Source of the DNA: an uncultured Pseudomonadota bacterium
Lineage (GTDB): Bacteria; Pseudomonadota; Gammaproteobacteria; Steroidobacterales; Steroidobacteraceae
Length of the DNA stretch: 64,000 bases
Direction of reading: 5' to 3'
NCBI GenBank assembly: GCA_903884235.1
Contig: CAISEB010000040.1
Location: 21,002-85,001, forward strand
The notes beneath the pieces were generated by a model, which was given only the letters and a program-made list of their open reading frames with translations, was not told the origin of the DNA and ran no database searches. This document shows, in pieces, positions 16,502-25,254 of this stretch; position 1 is the stretch's first letter, and each line of letters begins with the position of its first letter. A program made the translations under genes and the position numbers.

Positions 16502-17784
16502 GCCATCCTTTCAGGGCACTCGCTTGTGCCGCGCTGCTCGCGACCGCCGCGCCGTCGTTCGCGGACGAGGCCCCGGTCCGCTTCGACGATCAGTTCCTCG
16601 CGGCACGCGGCCTCGCGCTCGCCGGCGAGCGCGAGGCCGCGCTCGCGGCGTACGGCGCGTTGCTGGACGCCTCGCCCGGCAATGCCGACGTCCTGCTCGG
16701 CCGCGGGCGCCTGTACGCCTGGATGGGTCGCTGGGACGAATCGGAAGTCGACCTGTGCGCAGCCGTCGAGGCGTCGCCCGCGTACGCCGACGCCTGGGCC
16801 GCGCTCGGCGACCTGTACCTGTGGAGCGACCGGCCCGCGCTCGCGACCGGCGCCTACGGGCGCTGGCTCGCGCTCGCCGCCGTGGACGATCCGGCGCCGC
16901 TCATCGCGCGCGGCCGTGCGGCCCGCGCCGCAGGCGACCTGCCCGCCGCGCGCGCCGACTTCGAAGCCGCGGGCGAGCGCGGCGCGGATCCGCAACGGAT
17001 CCGCGACCTGCTGGCCTCGCTGACGCCACCCGCGCCACCGCCACGCATCGTCCGGCCACGCGCCGTCGGGCCCGGCGGCTTGCCGTGGTCGGCGAGCCTG
17101 TCGGTGGACCGCAGCAGCTTCTCGGGCGCGGGCATCGACTTCACCGACAGCGTCGCCTCGGTCCGCCGCTACTTCACGCACGGCTCGCTCGGTCTCGAGG
17201 CCCTCGCCGCGAACCGGTTCGGGATCCAGGACCATGCATTCGCGCTCGACGGCTACGCCGACGTGTGGAACCGCGCCTACGTCAACGTGCGCTTCCAGGA
17301 CGGCCCGAACGAGAGGCTGTTCCCGCGGTCGCGCTGGCGCGCCGAACTGTTCCAGGGCGTCGGGCGCGGCTGGGAGCTGTCGGCCAGCTACGATCGGCTC
17401 GGCTATACGCCCTCCGTCGAGCTGATCGGATTCGGCGTCGGCCGCTACATCGGCGACTTCTACGTTCGCCTGCGGCACCTGTACATTCCCGCCACGCCGG
17501 GCACCGGCAGCAGCAACAGCGACCGCCTGCTCGGGCGCTACTACTACGCCGGTGACGCCGACAACTACGTCGAGGTCGCCGCGGGCATCGGCCGCAGCGA
17601 CCAGTCGACGGCCTTCGTCGTCGGTCCGCTTCCCGCGAGCCACAGCTGGTCCGGGAGCGTCGCGGTCGTGAAGTACCTGACCCCGCGCATCGGCATCAAG
17701 CTTGGCGTCGACCTCGGCTACGGACTCGAGGGCGAGCCGTACTCGAACCACGGCTTCTTCGGGACGCTCTACACCCGATGGTAG
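16498..17784 (+). CDS. TPR plus YaiO-family outer-membrane beta-barrel protein
   Basis: 428 residues. A signal peptide (residues about 1-21, LACAALLATAAPSFA|DE) is followed by TPR-like helices (about 25-165, AARGLALAGEREAALAAYGALL, DAWAALGDLYLWSDRPALATGAYGRWL), a Pro-rich linker, and a C-terminal region of alternating aromatic/hydrophobic strands (about 195-428) ending in the aromatic terminal strand FFGTLYTRW. This matches YaiO-type barrels. The TPR-plus-barrel plan recalls secretion pores such as PgaA. Start fixed by the ATGA overlap with the glycosyltransferase gene. Confidence 0.83.
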   Translation: MSHPFRALACAALLATAAPSFADEAPVRFDDQFLAARGLALAGEREAALAAYGALLDASPGNADVLLGRGRLYAWMGRWDESEVDLCAAVEASPAYADAWAALGDLYLWSDRPALATGAYGRWLALAAVDDPAPLIARGRAARAAGDLPAARADFEAAGERGADPQRIRDLLASLTPPAPPPRIVRPRAVGPGGLPWSASLSVDRSSFSGAGIDFTDSVASVRRYFTHGSLGLEALAANRFGIQDHAFALDGYADVWNRAYVNVRFQDGPNERLFPRSRWRAELFQGVGRGWELSASYDRLGYTPSVELIGFGVGRYIGDFYVRLRHLYIPATPGTGSSNSDRLLGRYYYAGDADNYVEVAAGIGRSDQSTAFVVGPLPASHSWSGSVAVVKYLTPRIGIKLGVDLGYGLEGEPYSNHGFFGTLYTRW

Positions 17785-20270
17785 CCGGCACTGGCGTGGA
17801 CCTGTCGGCCCGGGAGCCGGATCCGGGCCCGGTGACCGTCGGCGACCGCATCGGCCGCGCGGGCGCGCGCTTCCTCGGGTTGCTGCCGGCACTGGTCGCG
17901 GCCCTCGCATGGCTGCGCCTCGCCGAGTTCATCGCCGGCTGGCCCACCGGGATCGGCGCGGATGCGGCGGCGTGGGGTATCGCCCGCGCGCTCGCCGACG
18001 ACGGCCTCGGCCTGCTTCGCGACCTGCCGATCCTGTTCGTCGTCTCGCTGCCCGCGCTGCTGCCCAGCTCGCGGCGCGCGCTGCTCGCGGGCGTGGGCCT
18101 CGCATGGTCGCTGCTGGTCCTCGCCCAGGCCTGCCTCGTGCAGTACTTCATCACCACGCGGGTGCCGCTCGGCGCGGACCTGTACACGTATTCGACGGGC
18201 GAGATCCGCGAGGCGGCCTTCGCGGGCGTGCACCTCGACCCGTGGGTGGCCCTCGGCACGACATTGGCACTCGCGACCCTGTGGCTCCTGCTCGCGGCCC
18301 GCACCCGGGATGCCCGGCGCGATCCCGCACCCCGCGCCTGCGCACTGCTGTGCGGGATTGGCCTGGCGCTGCTGTGGTTCGGGCCCGCGGAACTGCCGCC
18401 CGCCCGCGGCGAGACCGAATACGCGCGCAGCCTGCGGCTCAGCACGTTCCCCGCGTTCGTCGACGCGACGCTCGGCTACCTGCACCCCACCGAGGCCGCG
18501 CCAGCGGCGACGCCCGGCGCCGCGACGCCGCCGGCGTCCCCTGCCGCAGTGGATGCGCCCGTGGATGCGCCGGCGGCTGCCGCCGACGCCACGCGCCATG
18601 CAGACCCCCGCTACCCGTTCCTGCACCCGGAACGCACGCCGGACACGCTCGGCCCCGAGTTCAACGTCGACCCCGCACACCGCCCGAACCTCGTGCTGGT
18701 GATCGTCGAGGGGCTCGGCCGGTCGTTCTCGGGGCCCGAGGCCCCGCTCGGCAGCTTCACGCCGTTCCTCGACCAGCTCGCGACGCGCAGCCTGTACTTC
18801 GACAACTTCCTGGCACCGCAGGGACGCACGTTCGGCGTGCTGCCCTCGCTACTCGGATCGCTGCCCTTCGCGGAGCAGGGCTTCGCGGCGCTCGGCCACC
18901 GCATGCCGGCGCACGCGACGCTGCTCAGCGTGCTGAAGGCCGAGGGATACCGCCTGCGCTACTTCGGCGGCACCGACTCCGCCTTCGACGACGAGCGCAC
19001 GTTCCTCGAGCGCCAGGGCGTCGAGGCGCTGTTCGACCGCGCGAGCTTCGGCGCCGGCTACGAACGGATCAACGAGTGGGGCTACGACGATCGCGAGCTC
19101 GTCTCGTTCGCGCTCGCCGAGGAGGCGCGCGACGAAACGCAGCCCTTCGTCGACGTGATCCAGACGATCACCATGCACGACCCCTATCGGGTCCTCGGCG
19201 AGGCGGCGTACCGGCCGCGCGTCGAGCAGCGCCTCGACCAGCTCGGCGTGGCCGAGCCCGAGCGCGCACCGTACCGTGCATCCCGGGATATCTACGCCTC
19301 GATCCTCTACACGGACGACGCGCTGCGGCACTACTTCGACGAGGCGAGCAAGCGCGCCAGCTATCGCAACACGATCTTCGTCGTGACGGGCGACCATCGC
19401 CTGCCGGAGCTTCCGCTCGCGGAGTGGATCGACCGCTACCACGTGCCGCTGCTCGTCTATTCGCCGCTGCTGAAATCACCCCACCGCATCCGGTCCGTGT
19501 CCTCGCAATTCGACGTCACGCCGTCGCTGCTCGCGTTCCTGGCCCATGGCTATGGCCTGCACACGCCAGGATCCGTGACCTGGCTCGGGTCGGGCCTCGA
19601 CCTCGAGCCCTCGTTCCGCAACGTGCACGACATCCCGCTGAAGCAGACCAAGGCCAACCTTGTCGACTTCGTCTCGGGCCCGTGGTACCTGAGCCGCGGG
19701 AGCCTGTACCAGCTGCGCGACGGGTTGCACGCCGAGGCCGCAGCGGACGACGCCGCGAAGGCGCGCACCGAACAGCGCTTCCAGGCATTCCGGGCGGCGA
19801 ATGCCGTGGTCGCCCGGTCGCTGGTGCTGGCACCGCCCGGCACCCAGGCGGTCGGCTCGAGCTATGCAGAGCGTGCCCACGCGGCGGCCGGGACGCCTGC
19901 GACGACGGCCGGCGGCGAGCTCGCCGTGCGCGAGGCACGCGCACCGGACCGTGCGCGCCGCGGGGAACTGGCCATCGAGGTCGTGTTCGCGAACGGCGCC
20001 CGCGAACCGAGCGAGCTGTTCGTGCCGCTCGTCGTGGTGACGGGCGCGGACGGCGCGGAGCTCACGGAGACCTACGGCAGCGCGATGACGCTCGGCGCCG
20101 GCCAGTCCACGACGCTGACGCTCCCGGTTCGCACCGACGGTGTCGCGCCCGGCCGCTATTTCCTGGCCGTCTATCCGTCCGACCCCGGCAGCGGCCGCCG
20201 CATCGGCGCTGGCCGCTTCCGCATCCCGTTCGTGCTCGAGGACGCGGTGGCCCCTGGAGCCTCGCCCTGA
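17778..20270 (+). CDS. LtaS/MdoB-like phosphoglycerol transferase (alkaline phosphatase superfamily)
   Basis: 830 residues. N-terminal part with about five transmembrane helices (residues 30-215), an Ala/Pro-rich linker (about 235-275), an extracytoplasmic sulfatase-fold domain (about 290-620) and a C-terminal beta domain (about 710-825). The metal/nucleophile site matches lipoteichoic-acid-synthase-like enzymes: LVIVEGLGRSFSG, the nucleophile threonine in QGRTFGVLPSLLGSLP, and VTGDHR. Such enzymes move phosphoglycerol from phosphatidylglycerol onto a glycan. In this operon it may decorate the polymer made by the GT2 synthase. It overlaps the previous gene by seven bases. Confidence 0.8.
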   Translation: MVAGTGVDLSAREPDPGPVTVGDRIGRAGARFLGLLPALVAALAWLRLAEFIAGWPTGIGADAAAWGIARALADDGLGLLRDLPILFVVSLPALLPSSRRALLAGVGLAWSLLVLAQACLVQYFITTRVPLGADLYTYSTGEIREAAFAGVHLDPWVALGTTLALATLWLLLAARTRDARRDPAPRACALLCGIGLALLWFGPAELPPARGETEYARSLRLSTFPAFVDATLGYLHPTEAAPAATPGAATPPASPAAVDAPVDAPAAAADATRHADPRYPFLHPERTPDTLGPEFNVDPAHRPNLVLVIVEGLGRSFSGPEAPLGSFTPFLDQLATRSLYFDNFLAPQGRTFGVLPSLLGSLPFAEQGFAALGHRMPAHATLLSVLKAEGYRLRYFGGTDSAFDDERTFLERQGVEALFDRASFGAGYERINEWGYDDRELVSFALAEEARDETQPFVDVIQTITMHDPYRVLGEAAYRPRVEQRLDQLGVAEPERAPYRASRDIYASILYTDDALRHYFDEASKRASYRNTIFVVTGDHRLPELPLAEWIDRYHVPLLVYSPLLKSPHRIRSVSSQFDVTPSLLAFLAHGYGLHTPGSVTWLGSGLDLEPSFRNVHDIPLKQTKANLVDFVSGPWYLSRGSLYQLRDGLHAEAAADDAAKARTEQRFQAFRAANAVVARSLVLAPPGTQAVGSSYAERAHAAAGTPATTAGGELAVREARAPDRARRGELAIEVVFANGAREPSELFVPLVVVTGADGAELTETYGSAMTLGAGQSTTLTLPVRTDGVAPGRYFLAVYPSDPGSGRRIGAGRFRIPFVLEDAVAPGASP

Positions 20271-21199
20271 ACGCACGGCTGCAGTGGCTCGCACTTCTGC
20301 TGTGCGTGGCATCCGGCGCGGCCGACGCCGCCGGGCGCGCCGTCTGGACCTGGGAGTCGGCGAGCTACGAGATGTTGGAGGACCGCAGCGCGGCCGACGA
20401 GGCGATCGCGTTCGCGCACGCGCAGCACATCGACACGCTGTACCTGTATGCCGATGCCTTCGCCGGCCGCACCCTCATCGCGACCCGGCGCGAGACCTAC
20501 CGCCGCCTCATCCGCCGCCTGCACGCCGAGGGCATCAGGACCTACGCGCTGCTCGGCTCGGCCTTCCTGCACACCGAGGCCTACGTCCTCCCCGAGAAGC
20601 GCACGGCCGCGCTCGCGATGATCCGGCGCGTGCTGGATTACAACGCGACCGCCGCGGCGGAGGAACGATTCGACGGCATCAACCTCGACATCGAGCCGCA
20701 CATCCTCGCCGAGTGGGACACCCGGAAGATGCGGCTGCTCGAGGACTACCTCGAGCTCGGTCAGGCGTTGATGGATCTCAAGCGGGCCTCGGGCCAGACG
20801 CTCGAGGTCGGCCCGGCGATTCCGTTCTGGCTCGACGGCATCACGCTCACGTGGCGCGGCAGGACGATGAGCGTCGCCGAGCACGTGCTCGGCCTGTACG
20901 ACTACGCGGCACTCATGGACTATCGGGATCACGCGCTGGGTGCCGACGGCATCGTCAGCCATGCCGAGAACAATCTCGCGATCGCAAGGCGCCTGCATCG
21001 GCGCCTCGTGATCGGGGTGGACGTCACGCCGGGCGAGCCGCAGAAGGTGTCGTTCGACCACCTCACCGAAGCCGACCTCGAGCGCGAGCTTGGCCTCGCC
21101 GCGGTGGAATTCGGCGCCGACCCGGCGTTCGCGGGATTCGCGATCCACCACTTTCGCGGCTACCAGGCCTGGCTGGCGCGCGATCGTCGTCGGGATTGA
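20267..21199 (+). CDS. Secreted GH18-like TIM-barrel protein, probable CTG start
   Basis: 310 residues with a signal peptide (LQWLALLLCVASGAADA) and a barrel-like body. Residues about 135-143 read FDGINLDIE, which fits the family-18 glycosidase active-site pattern (last Glu, about 143, is the catalytic acid). The rest does not obviously resemble standard chitinases (GLYDYAALMDYRDHA, AIHHFRGYQAWL near the C-terminus). No ATG, GTG or TTG exists at the right place: the CTG at 20267 overlaps the previous stop (CTGA) and has GGAG seven bases upstream. It may trim or release the polymer made by this operon, as PgaB does for PNAG. The first in-frame ATG (YEMLED) would remove the signal peptide. Confidence 0.72.
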   Translation: MNARLQWLALLLCVASGAADAAGRAVWTWESASYEMLEDRSAADEAIAFAHAQHIDTLYLYADAFAGRTLIATRRETYRRLIRRLHAEGIRTYALLGSAFLHTEAYVLPEKRTAALAMIRRVLDYNATAAAEERFDGINLDIEPHILAEWDTRKMRLLEDYLELGQALMDLKRASGQTLEVGPAIPFWLDGITLTWRGRTMSVAEHVLGLYDYAALMDYRDHALGADGIVSHAENNLAIARRLHRRLVIGVDVTPGEPQKVSFDHLTEADLERELGLAAVEFGADPAFAGFAIHHFRGYQAWLARDRRRD

Positions 21200-21208
21200 A
21201 GGTCCGCG

Positions 21209-23053
21209 CTAGCGCAGCTCGCAGCCGCAGTAGGCGTACACATGCCGCGGGTCGTCGAACGCACCCAGCACCCGCAGTTCGCGCTCGGCGCCGCCGAGCA
21301 CACGCGCGACCACCGGCGGGGTGACCGGCGCGAGGCCGACCGCCCGCGCCGCGGCACGTCCGTCGGCACTCAGCGAGCGCACGAGGCGGTCGCGCCAGCC
21401 GAGATCCTTCTCCCGCCAGCTGGTGCCGTACTTACCGGCCGGCAGCTTGGCGAGGGTGGCGGCGGCGACGATCGCGTCGTCGACGCCACCGAGATGGTCG
21501 ACGAGCCCGAGCTTCGCGGCCTCCGAGCCGATCCAGACGCGCCCTTCGGCGACCGCCTCGATCTCGGCCGGGGTCTTCTTGCGGGCCGCCGCCACCTTGC
21601 CGACGAAGTCGTGGTAGGCGTGCTCGACGCCGAGCTGCAGCACCTCCCGGGTCTCGGCGGTGAGCGCCCGCTCGGGCCTGAGCGCGCCCGCGAGTGGCGA
21701 GGTCGCGACGCCGTCGCTCGCGACGCCGATCTTGTCGAGCGTCTTCTCGAATGTCGCGGTGAGGCCAAACACGCCGATCGAGCCCGTGATCGTCGTCGGC
21801 TCGGAGTAGATCTGGTCGGCATCCATCGCGATGTAGTAGCCGCCGGAGGCCGCGACGCTCGAGAACGAGGCGACGACCGGCTTGCCGGCGGCCTTCAGCG
21901 CGTCCACTTCCTGGCGGATCACCTCGGACGCCAGCATGCTGCCACCGCCGCTGTCGATGCGCAGCACGACGGCCTTCACGTCGTCGTCGAAGCGTGCCTT
22001 CCTGAGCGTGTCCGCGAAGCTCTCGCTGCCGATCTGGCCCGGCCCGCCTTCGCCGTAGACGATGCTGCCCGCGGCGACCAGCACCGCGACATCGCCCGCC
22101 GGATGGCGGGCGAGCGCCGATTCCGGGCGGATCACCGCGAGGTAGGCATCCTGGTCGACGGCGTTGAAGCTGTGCGTCGCATGGTCCTCGCCGACGAGGT
22201 CGATGATCTCGCGTTCGAACTGGATCGACGTCTTGCGCCCGCTGATCAGCCCGCGCTCCTCGGCAAGCTTGGCGGCATCGCCGCCGGCCTCGCGCATCAG
22301 CGGCACCGCGTCGTGGACGTACCCATCGATGGTGCCTGCCTTCAGGTGCCGGGCCGTCTCGACCGTGCCGGTATACCACTGCCACAGCGGCGTCATCCAG
22401 CCGAGCGTCTGCTCGCGATCCTCCGGCGACATGCTCTGGCGCGTGAACGGTTCGACGAACGACTTGTGGGTTCCGACCTTGAACACCTCGACCGCGACGC
22501 CGAGACGCTCGAGCGCGTCATGGAAGTACAGGCCGTAGGCGGCAAAGCCGTTGATCGTCACCTCGCCGGTCGGGTCGATGTAGGCGCGGTCGGCCTGCGC
22601 CATCAGGAAGTACTGCTCCTGCGAGGTGTAGCGGGAGTAGGCGTACACCTTCTTGCCCGCGCGGCGGAACGCCGCGAGCGCATCGGCAACGGCCTTCAGC
22701 TTGGTGTAGCCACCCGCCGCGAGGTCCTCGACGTCGAGCACGACGAGGTGGATGCGGTCGTCGTGGGCGGCCTCGCGGATCGCCTCGACGACGTCGCGCA
22801 CCAGCGTTTCGGGTTCGTGGTCGCCGGTCACGAAGCCGAGCGAGCGGTCGAACGAGCTGCCGCTCTGCTGCTCGACGAGGTGGCCCTCGAGGCGCACGAC
22901 GAGCGCGGCCTTGGACGGCACCATCGGCAGCGGATGATGGAATGCGATCAGCACCACGCCGAACAGCACGAGCAGCAGCACGAGGCTGAGCACGCGCCTC
23001 AGGCCATCGAGCAGGCGCCAGATGAAAGCAAACGAGCGAGCGACGCGACCCAT
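21209..23053 (-). CDS. sppA: Signal peptide peptidase SppA (67K type)
   Basis: 614-residue inner-membrane serine/lysine protease that degrades cleaved signal peptides. One N-terminal transmembrane anchor (about residues 20-40, VLSLVLLLVLFGVVLIAFHH) and two tandem peptidase S49 domains. The second half carries VVLRIDSGGGS and SVAASGGYYIAMDAD with the nucleophile serine; the first half keeps the YTSQEQYFLMAQADRAYIDPTGEV stretch expected near the lysine. Length is typical of the long proteobacterial form. The ATG at 23053 puts the anchor near the N-terminus; an in-frame start 93 bases upstream was rejected. Convergent with the GH18-like gene. Confidence 0.94.
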   Translation of the reverse strand: MGRVARSFAFIWRLLDGLRRVLSLVLLLVLFGVVLIAFHHPLPMVPSKAALVVRLEGHLVEQQSGSSFDRSLGFVTGDHEPETLVRDVVEAIREAAHDDRIHLVVLDVEDLAAGGYTKLKAVADALAAFRRAGKKVYAYSRYTSQEQYFLMAQADRAYIDPTGEVTINGFAAYGLYFHDALERLGVAVEVFKVGTHKSFVEPFTRQSMSPEDREQTLGWMTPLWQWYTGTVETARHLKAGTIDGYVHDAVPLMREAGGDAAKLAEERGLISGRKTSIQFEREIIDLVGEDHATHSFNAVDQDAYLAVIRPESALARHPAGDVAVLVAAGSIVYGEGGPGQIGSESFADTLRKARFDDDVKAVVLRIDSGGGSMLASEVIRQEVDALKAAGKPVVASFSSVAASGGYYIAMDADQIYSEPTTITGSIGVFGLTATFEKTLDKIGVASDGVATSPLAGALRPERALTAETREVLQLGVEHAYHDFVGKVAAARKKTPAEIEAVAEGRVWIGSEAAKLGLVDHLGGVDDAIVAAATLAKLPAGKYGTSWREKDLGWRDRLVRSLSADGRAAARAVGLAPVTPPVVARVLGGAERELRVLGAFDDPRHVYAYCGCELR

Positions 23054-23142
23054 GGCGACTCCGGAACCGTTGCCGCGGATCTGCCGCGGGCGAGGAGCAG
23101 TGTAGCGGGAGACGGTGGCGGCTGCTCGCGACGGCGGGACCC

Positions 23143-23184
23143 GCAAAAGACGAAGGGCCAGGCAGGTCGCCCTGCACTGGCCCC
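23143..23184 (-). terminator. Intrinsic terminator of the rpsP-rimM-trmD-rplS operon
   Basis: Downstream of rplS on the minus strand: outer stem GGGCCAG / CTGGCCC (23155-23161 with 23177-23183), inner stem GCAGG / CCTGC, a tight four-base loop, then a T-rich run (TTCGTCTTTT on the minus strand). A strong Rho-independent terminator. Confidence 0.8.
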
Positions 23185-23217
23185 AAAGGTCGCCCTACGC
23201 GCCGGTGGCGCGGTGGA

Positions 23218-23565
23218 TCAGACCTTCTCTTCGATGCGGGCCGACTTGCCCGAGCGGTCGCGCAGGTAGTACAGCTTCGCGCGACGGACGTTGCCGCGAC
23301 GCTTGACCGTGATCTCGCCGAGCGACGGGCTGTAGGTCTGGAACACGCGCTCCACGCCCTCGCCGTGCGAGATCTTGCGGACCGTGAACGACGAGTTCAG
23401 GCCGCGGTTGCGGCGCGCGATCACGACGCCCTCGTAGGCCTGGACGCGCTCGCGCTCGCCTTCCTTGACCTTGACCTCGACGACGACGGTGTCGCCCGGG
23501 CCGAACTCGGGAATCTGACGGGCCGTCTGGCGCTGCTCGATGGCCTGGGTGAACTTGTTGGTCAT
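23218..23565 (-). CDS. rplS: 50S ribosomal protein L19
   Basis: 115-residue ribosomal protein at the 30S-50S interface. Recognised from [35 protein letters not shown] and the basic C-terminus [25 protein letters not shown]. The ATG at 23565 overlaps the trmD stop (ATGA). Last gene of the operon and followed by a clear terminator. Confidence 0.98.
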   Translation of the reverse strand: MTNKFTQAIEQRQTARQIPEFGPGDTVVVEVKVKEGERERVQAYEGVVIARRNRGLNSSFTVRKISHGEGVERVFQTYSPSLGEITVKRRGNVRRAKLYYLRDRSGKSARIEEKV

Positions 23566-24329
23566 GACTCGTGTTCCTCTCGATACTCTTCGAGGAGCAC
23601 TCGCTCCTCGCTCGTCAAATCCCGCCCGGCCATCAGCTCCGGGCGCCGTTCGGCTGTCCGGCCCAGCGCCTGCTTCAGGCGCCAGCGACGGATCGCCGCG
23701 TGATCTCCTCCGCGCAGCACGTCCGGCACCCGCCGTCCGCGCCACTCCTCGGGCCGCGTGTAGTGCGGCCAGTCGAGCAGCGCCCCGTTGGCGCCGAACG
23801 ACTCCTGTTCAGCCGACTCCGCATCGCCGAGCACGCCCGGCAGGAGCCTCGCCGTCGCATCCACGACCACCAGCGCCGCGAGCTCGCCGCCCGACAGCAC
23901 GAAGTCGCCGATCGACAGTTCCTCGTCGACCATCTCGTCGATCAGCCGCTCGTCGACACCCTCGTAGCGCCCTGCCACCAGCAGGAAGCCCGGCAGCGCC
24001 GCGAGCCGTCGTGCGGTCGCCTGGTCGAACGGCCGGCCCTGCGCCGACAGGTAGATCCTGGGACTGCCCGCCGGCAGCCGCGCCGCCGCCGCCGCGATCG
24101 CGGTGGCCAACGGTTCGACCTTCAGCACCATCCCCGGACCGCCGCCGTACGGGCGATCATCGACCGTGCGGTGCACGTCCTGCGCATGACTGCGCGGATC
24201 CTCGGCACCGACCCGGACGAGACCGCGCTCGATCGCGCGCCCGACCACTCCGACCGCCAGCTGCGTCCGGACCGCGTCCGGGAACAGCGTGACGATCTCC
24301 ACCGCGAGGTGCGGACCCACCGCGTCCAT
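23562..24329 (-). CDS. trmD: tRNA (guanine-N1)-methyltransferase TrmD
   Basis: 255-residue SPOUT-class enzyme that methylates G37 of tRNAs using SAM, preventing frameshifting. The trefoil-knot elements are visible: [43 protein letters not shown], and [19 protein letters not shown]. Starting at the ATG at 24329 gives the usual length and lies four bases after the rimM stop; an ATG at 24365 would overlap rimM and was rejected. Confidence 0.96.
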   Translation of the reverse strand: MDAVGPHLAVEIVTLFPDAVRTQLAVGVVGRAIERGLVRVGAEDPRSHAQDVHRTVDDRPYGGGPGMVLKVEPLATAIAAAAARLPAGSPRIYLSAQGRPFDQATARRLAALPGFLLVAGRYEGVDERLIDEMVDEELSIGDFVLSGGELAALVVVDATARLLPGVLGDAESAEQESFGANGALLDWPHYTRPEEWRGRRVPDVLRGGDHAAIRRWRLKQALGRTAERRPELMAGRDLTSEERVLLEEYREEHES

Positions 24330-24333
24330 CGCA

Positions 24334-24873
24334 TCAAATCTCCGGGTCCCAGTCCACCACCACACGCCGGGCGTCGAGATCGACGCGCTTCAGATGTAGC
24401 GGCACGAGCGGAACCCAGCGCTCGCGCCCCCCGTCCTTGATGACCATGACGGGGTTCGCCGGGAACTCGAGGAAGTGCACGACCTCCCCCAGCTCCACGC
24501 CCTCGAGGGTCGCCGCCCGGCAGCCGAGCAGGTCCTCCCAGTAATACTCGCCAGCGGCCGGCACCGGCATTGCCGAGCGGGGCATCGCGATCTCGCGGTT
24601 CGCGTAGCGGCGGGCATCCTCGGGATTGCCCACCCCCTCGACCGCGACGACCAGCGTGCGCCCTCCGCCATGGACCCGGCCCTCGCGGACCCGGACCTGC
24701 TCCCAGCTGCTGTCGCTTCGCGCGACATTCCAGACGGGGTAGTCCAGCAGTCCCTCGCGGGGATCCGTGTACGACTCGACCTTGATCCAGCCCTTCACGC
24801 CCCAAGCCGCCCCGAGGCGACCGAGGACGATCATCCGTTCCGCGGCATCAGACATCGCCGCGGCACCGCTCAT
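24334..24873 (-). CDS. rimM: 16S rRNA processing protein RimM
   Basis: 179 residues. RimM N-domain (MIVLGRLGAAWGVKGWIKVESYTDP) and PRC-barrel C-domain (YYWEDLLGCRA, VMVIKDGGRERWVPLVPLHLKRVDLDARRVVVDW). It binds S19 in the 30S head and promotes 16S maturation. The ATG at 24873 overlaps the rpsP stop (ATGA); a second ATG six codons in is also possible. Confidence 0.95.
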   Translation of the reverse strand: MSGAAAMSDAAERMIVLGRLGAAWGVKGWIKVESYTDPREGLLDYPVWNVARSDSSWEQVRVREGRVHGGGRTLVVAVEGVGNPEDARRYANREIAMPRSAMPVPAAGEYYWEDLLGCRAATLEGVELGEVVHFLEFPANPVMVIKDGGRERWVPLVPLHLKRVDLDARRVVVDWDPEI

Positions 24874-25145
24874 CAGGCAGCGGCCGGCGTCTCCGCCTGC
24901 TGCTGCTTGCGGTAGTCCTTGACCAGTGCGGCGACGCGCTCGGACGCCTTGGCGCCCTTGGCGAGCCAGGCGTCGATCCGAGCGATGTCGAGACGCAGCT
25001 TGATTTCCTTGCCGCGTGCGATCGGATTGAAGATCCCGACCTGCTCCAGGCTCGTGCCGCCCTGGCGCTTGCGGCTGTCGGTAACAACCACGTGGTAGAA
25101 GGGATCCTTCTTGCCGCCGCGACGCGTCAGGCGAATGGTAACCAT
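24873..25145 (-). CDS. rpsP: 30S ribosomal protein S16
   Basis: 90 residues, recognised from [25 protein letters not shown] and IGIFNP-like [30 protein letters not shown]. First gene of the rpsP-rimM-trmD-rplS operon; 109 bases separate it from ffh upstream, which could hold its own promoter. Start ATG at 25145. Confidence 0.98.
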   Translation of the reverse strand: MVTIRLTRRGGKKDPFYHVVVTDSRKRQGGTSLEQVGIFNPIARGKEIKLRLDIARIDAWLAKGAKASERVAALVKDYRKQQQAETPAAA

Positions 25146-25254
25146 CAGCTGAAATCCCCAGAAAAAACGTGTGACGCAGGCGCGGGCCTTCAGCCCTCGC
25201 CAAAGAGCCGCGCATTCTACTGAAATGACTCGGTTTCCGCTAGGGGCCGGGTGA

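Noticed and set aside
17702..20266. Frame upstream of and continuous with the GH18-like gene
   Set aside because: It lies within the LtaS-like gene in another frame and has low-complexity Arg/Ala composition.
23562..24365. Longer TrmD start at 24365
   Set aside because: It would overlap rimM by over 30 bases; ATG 24329 gives the standard TrmD N-terminus.
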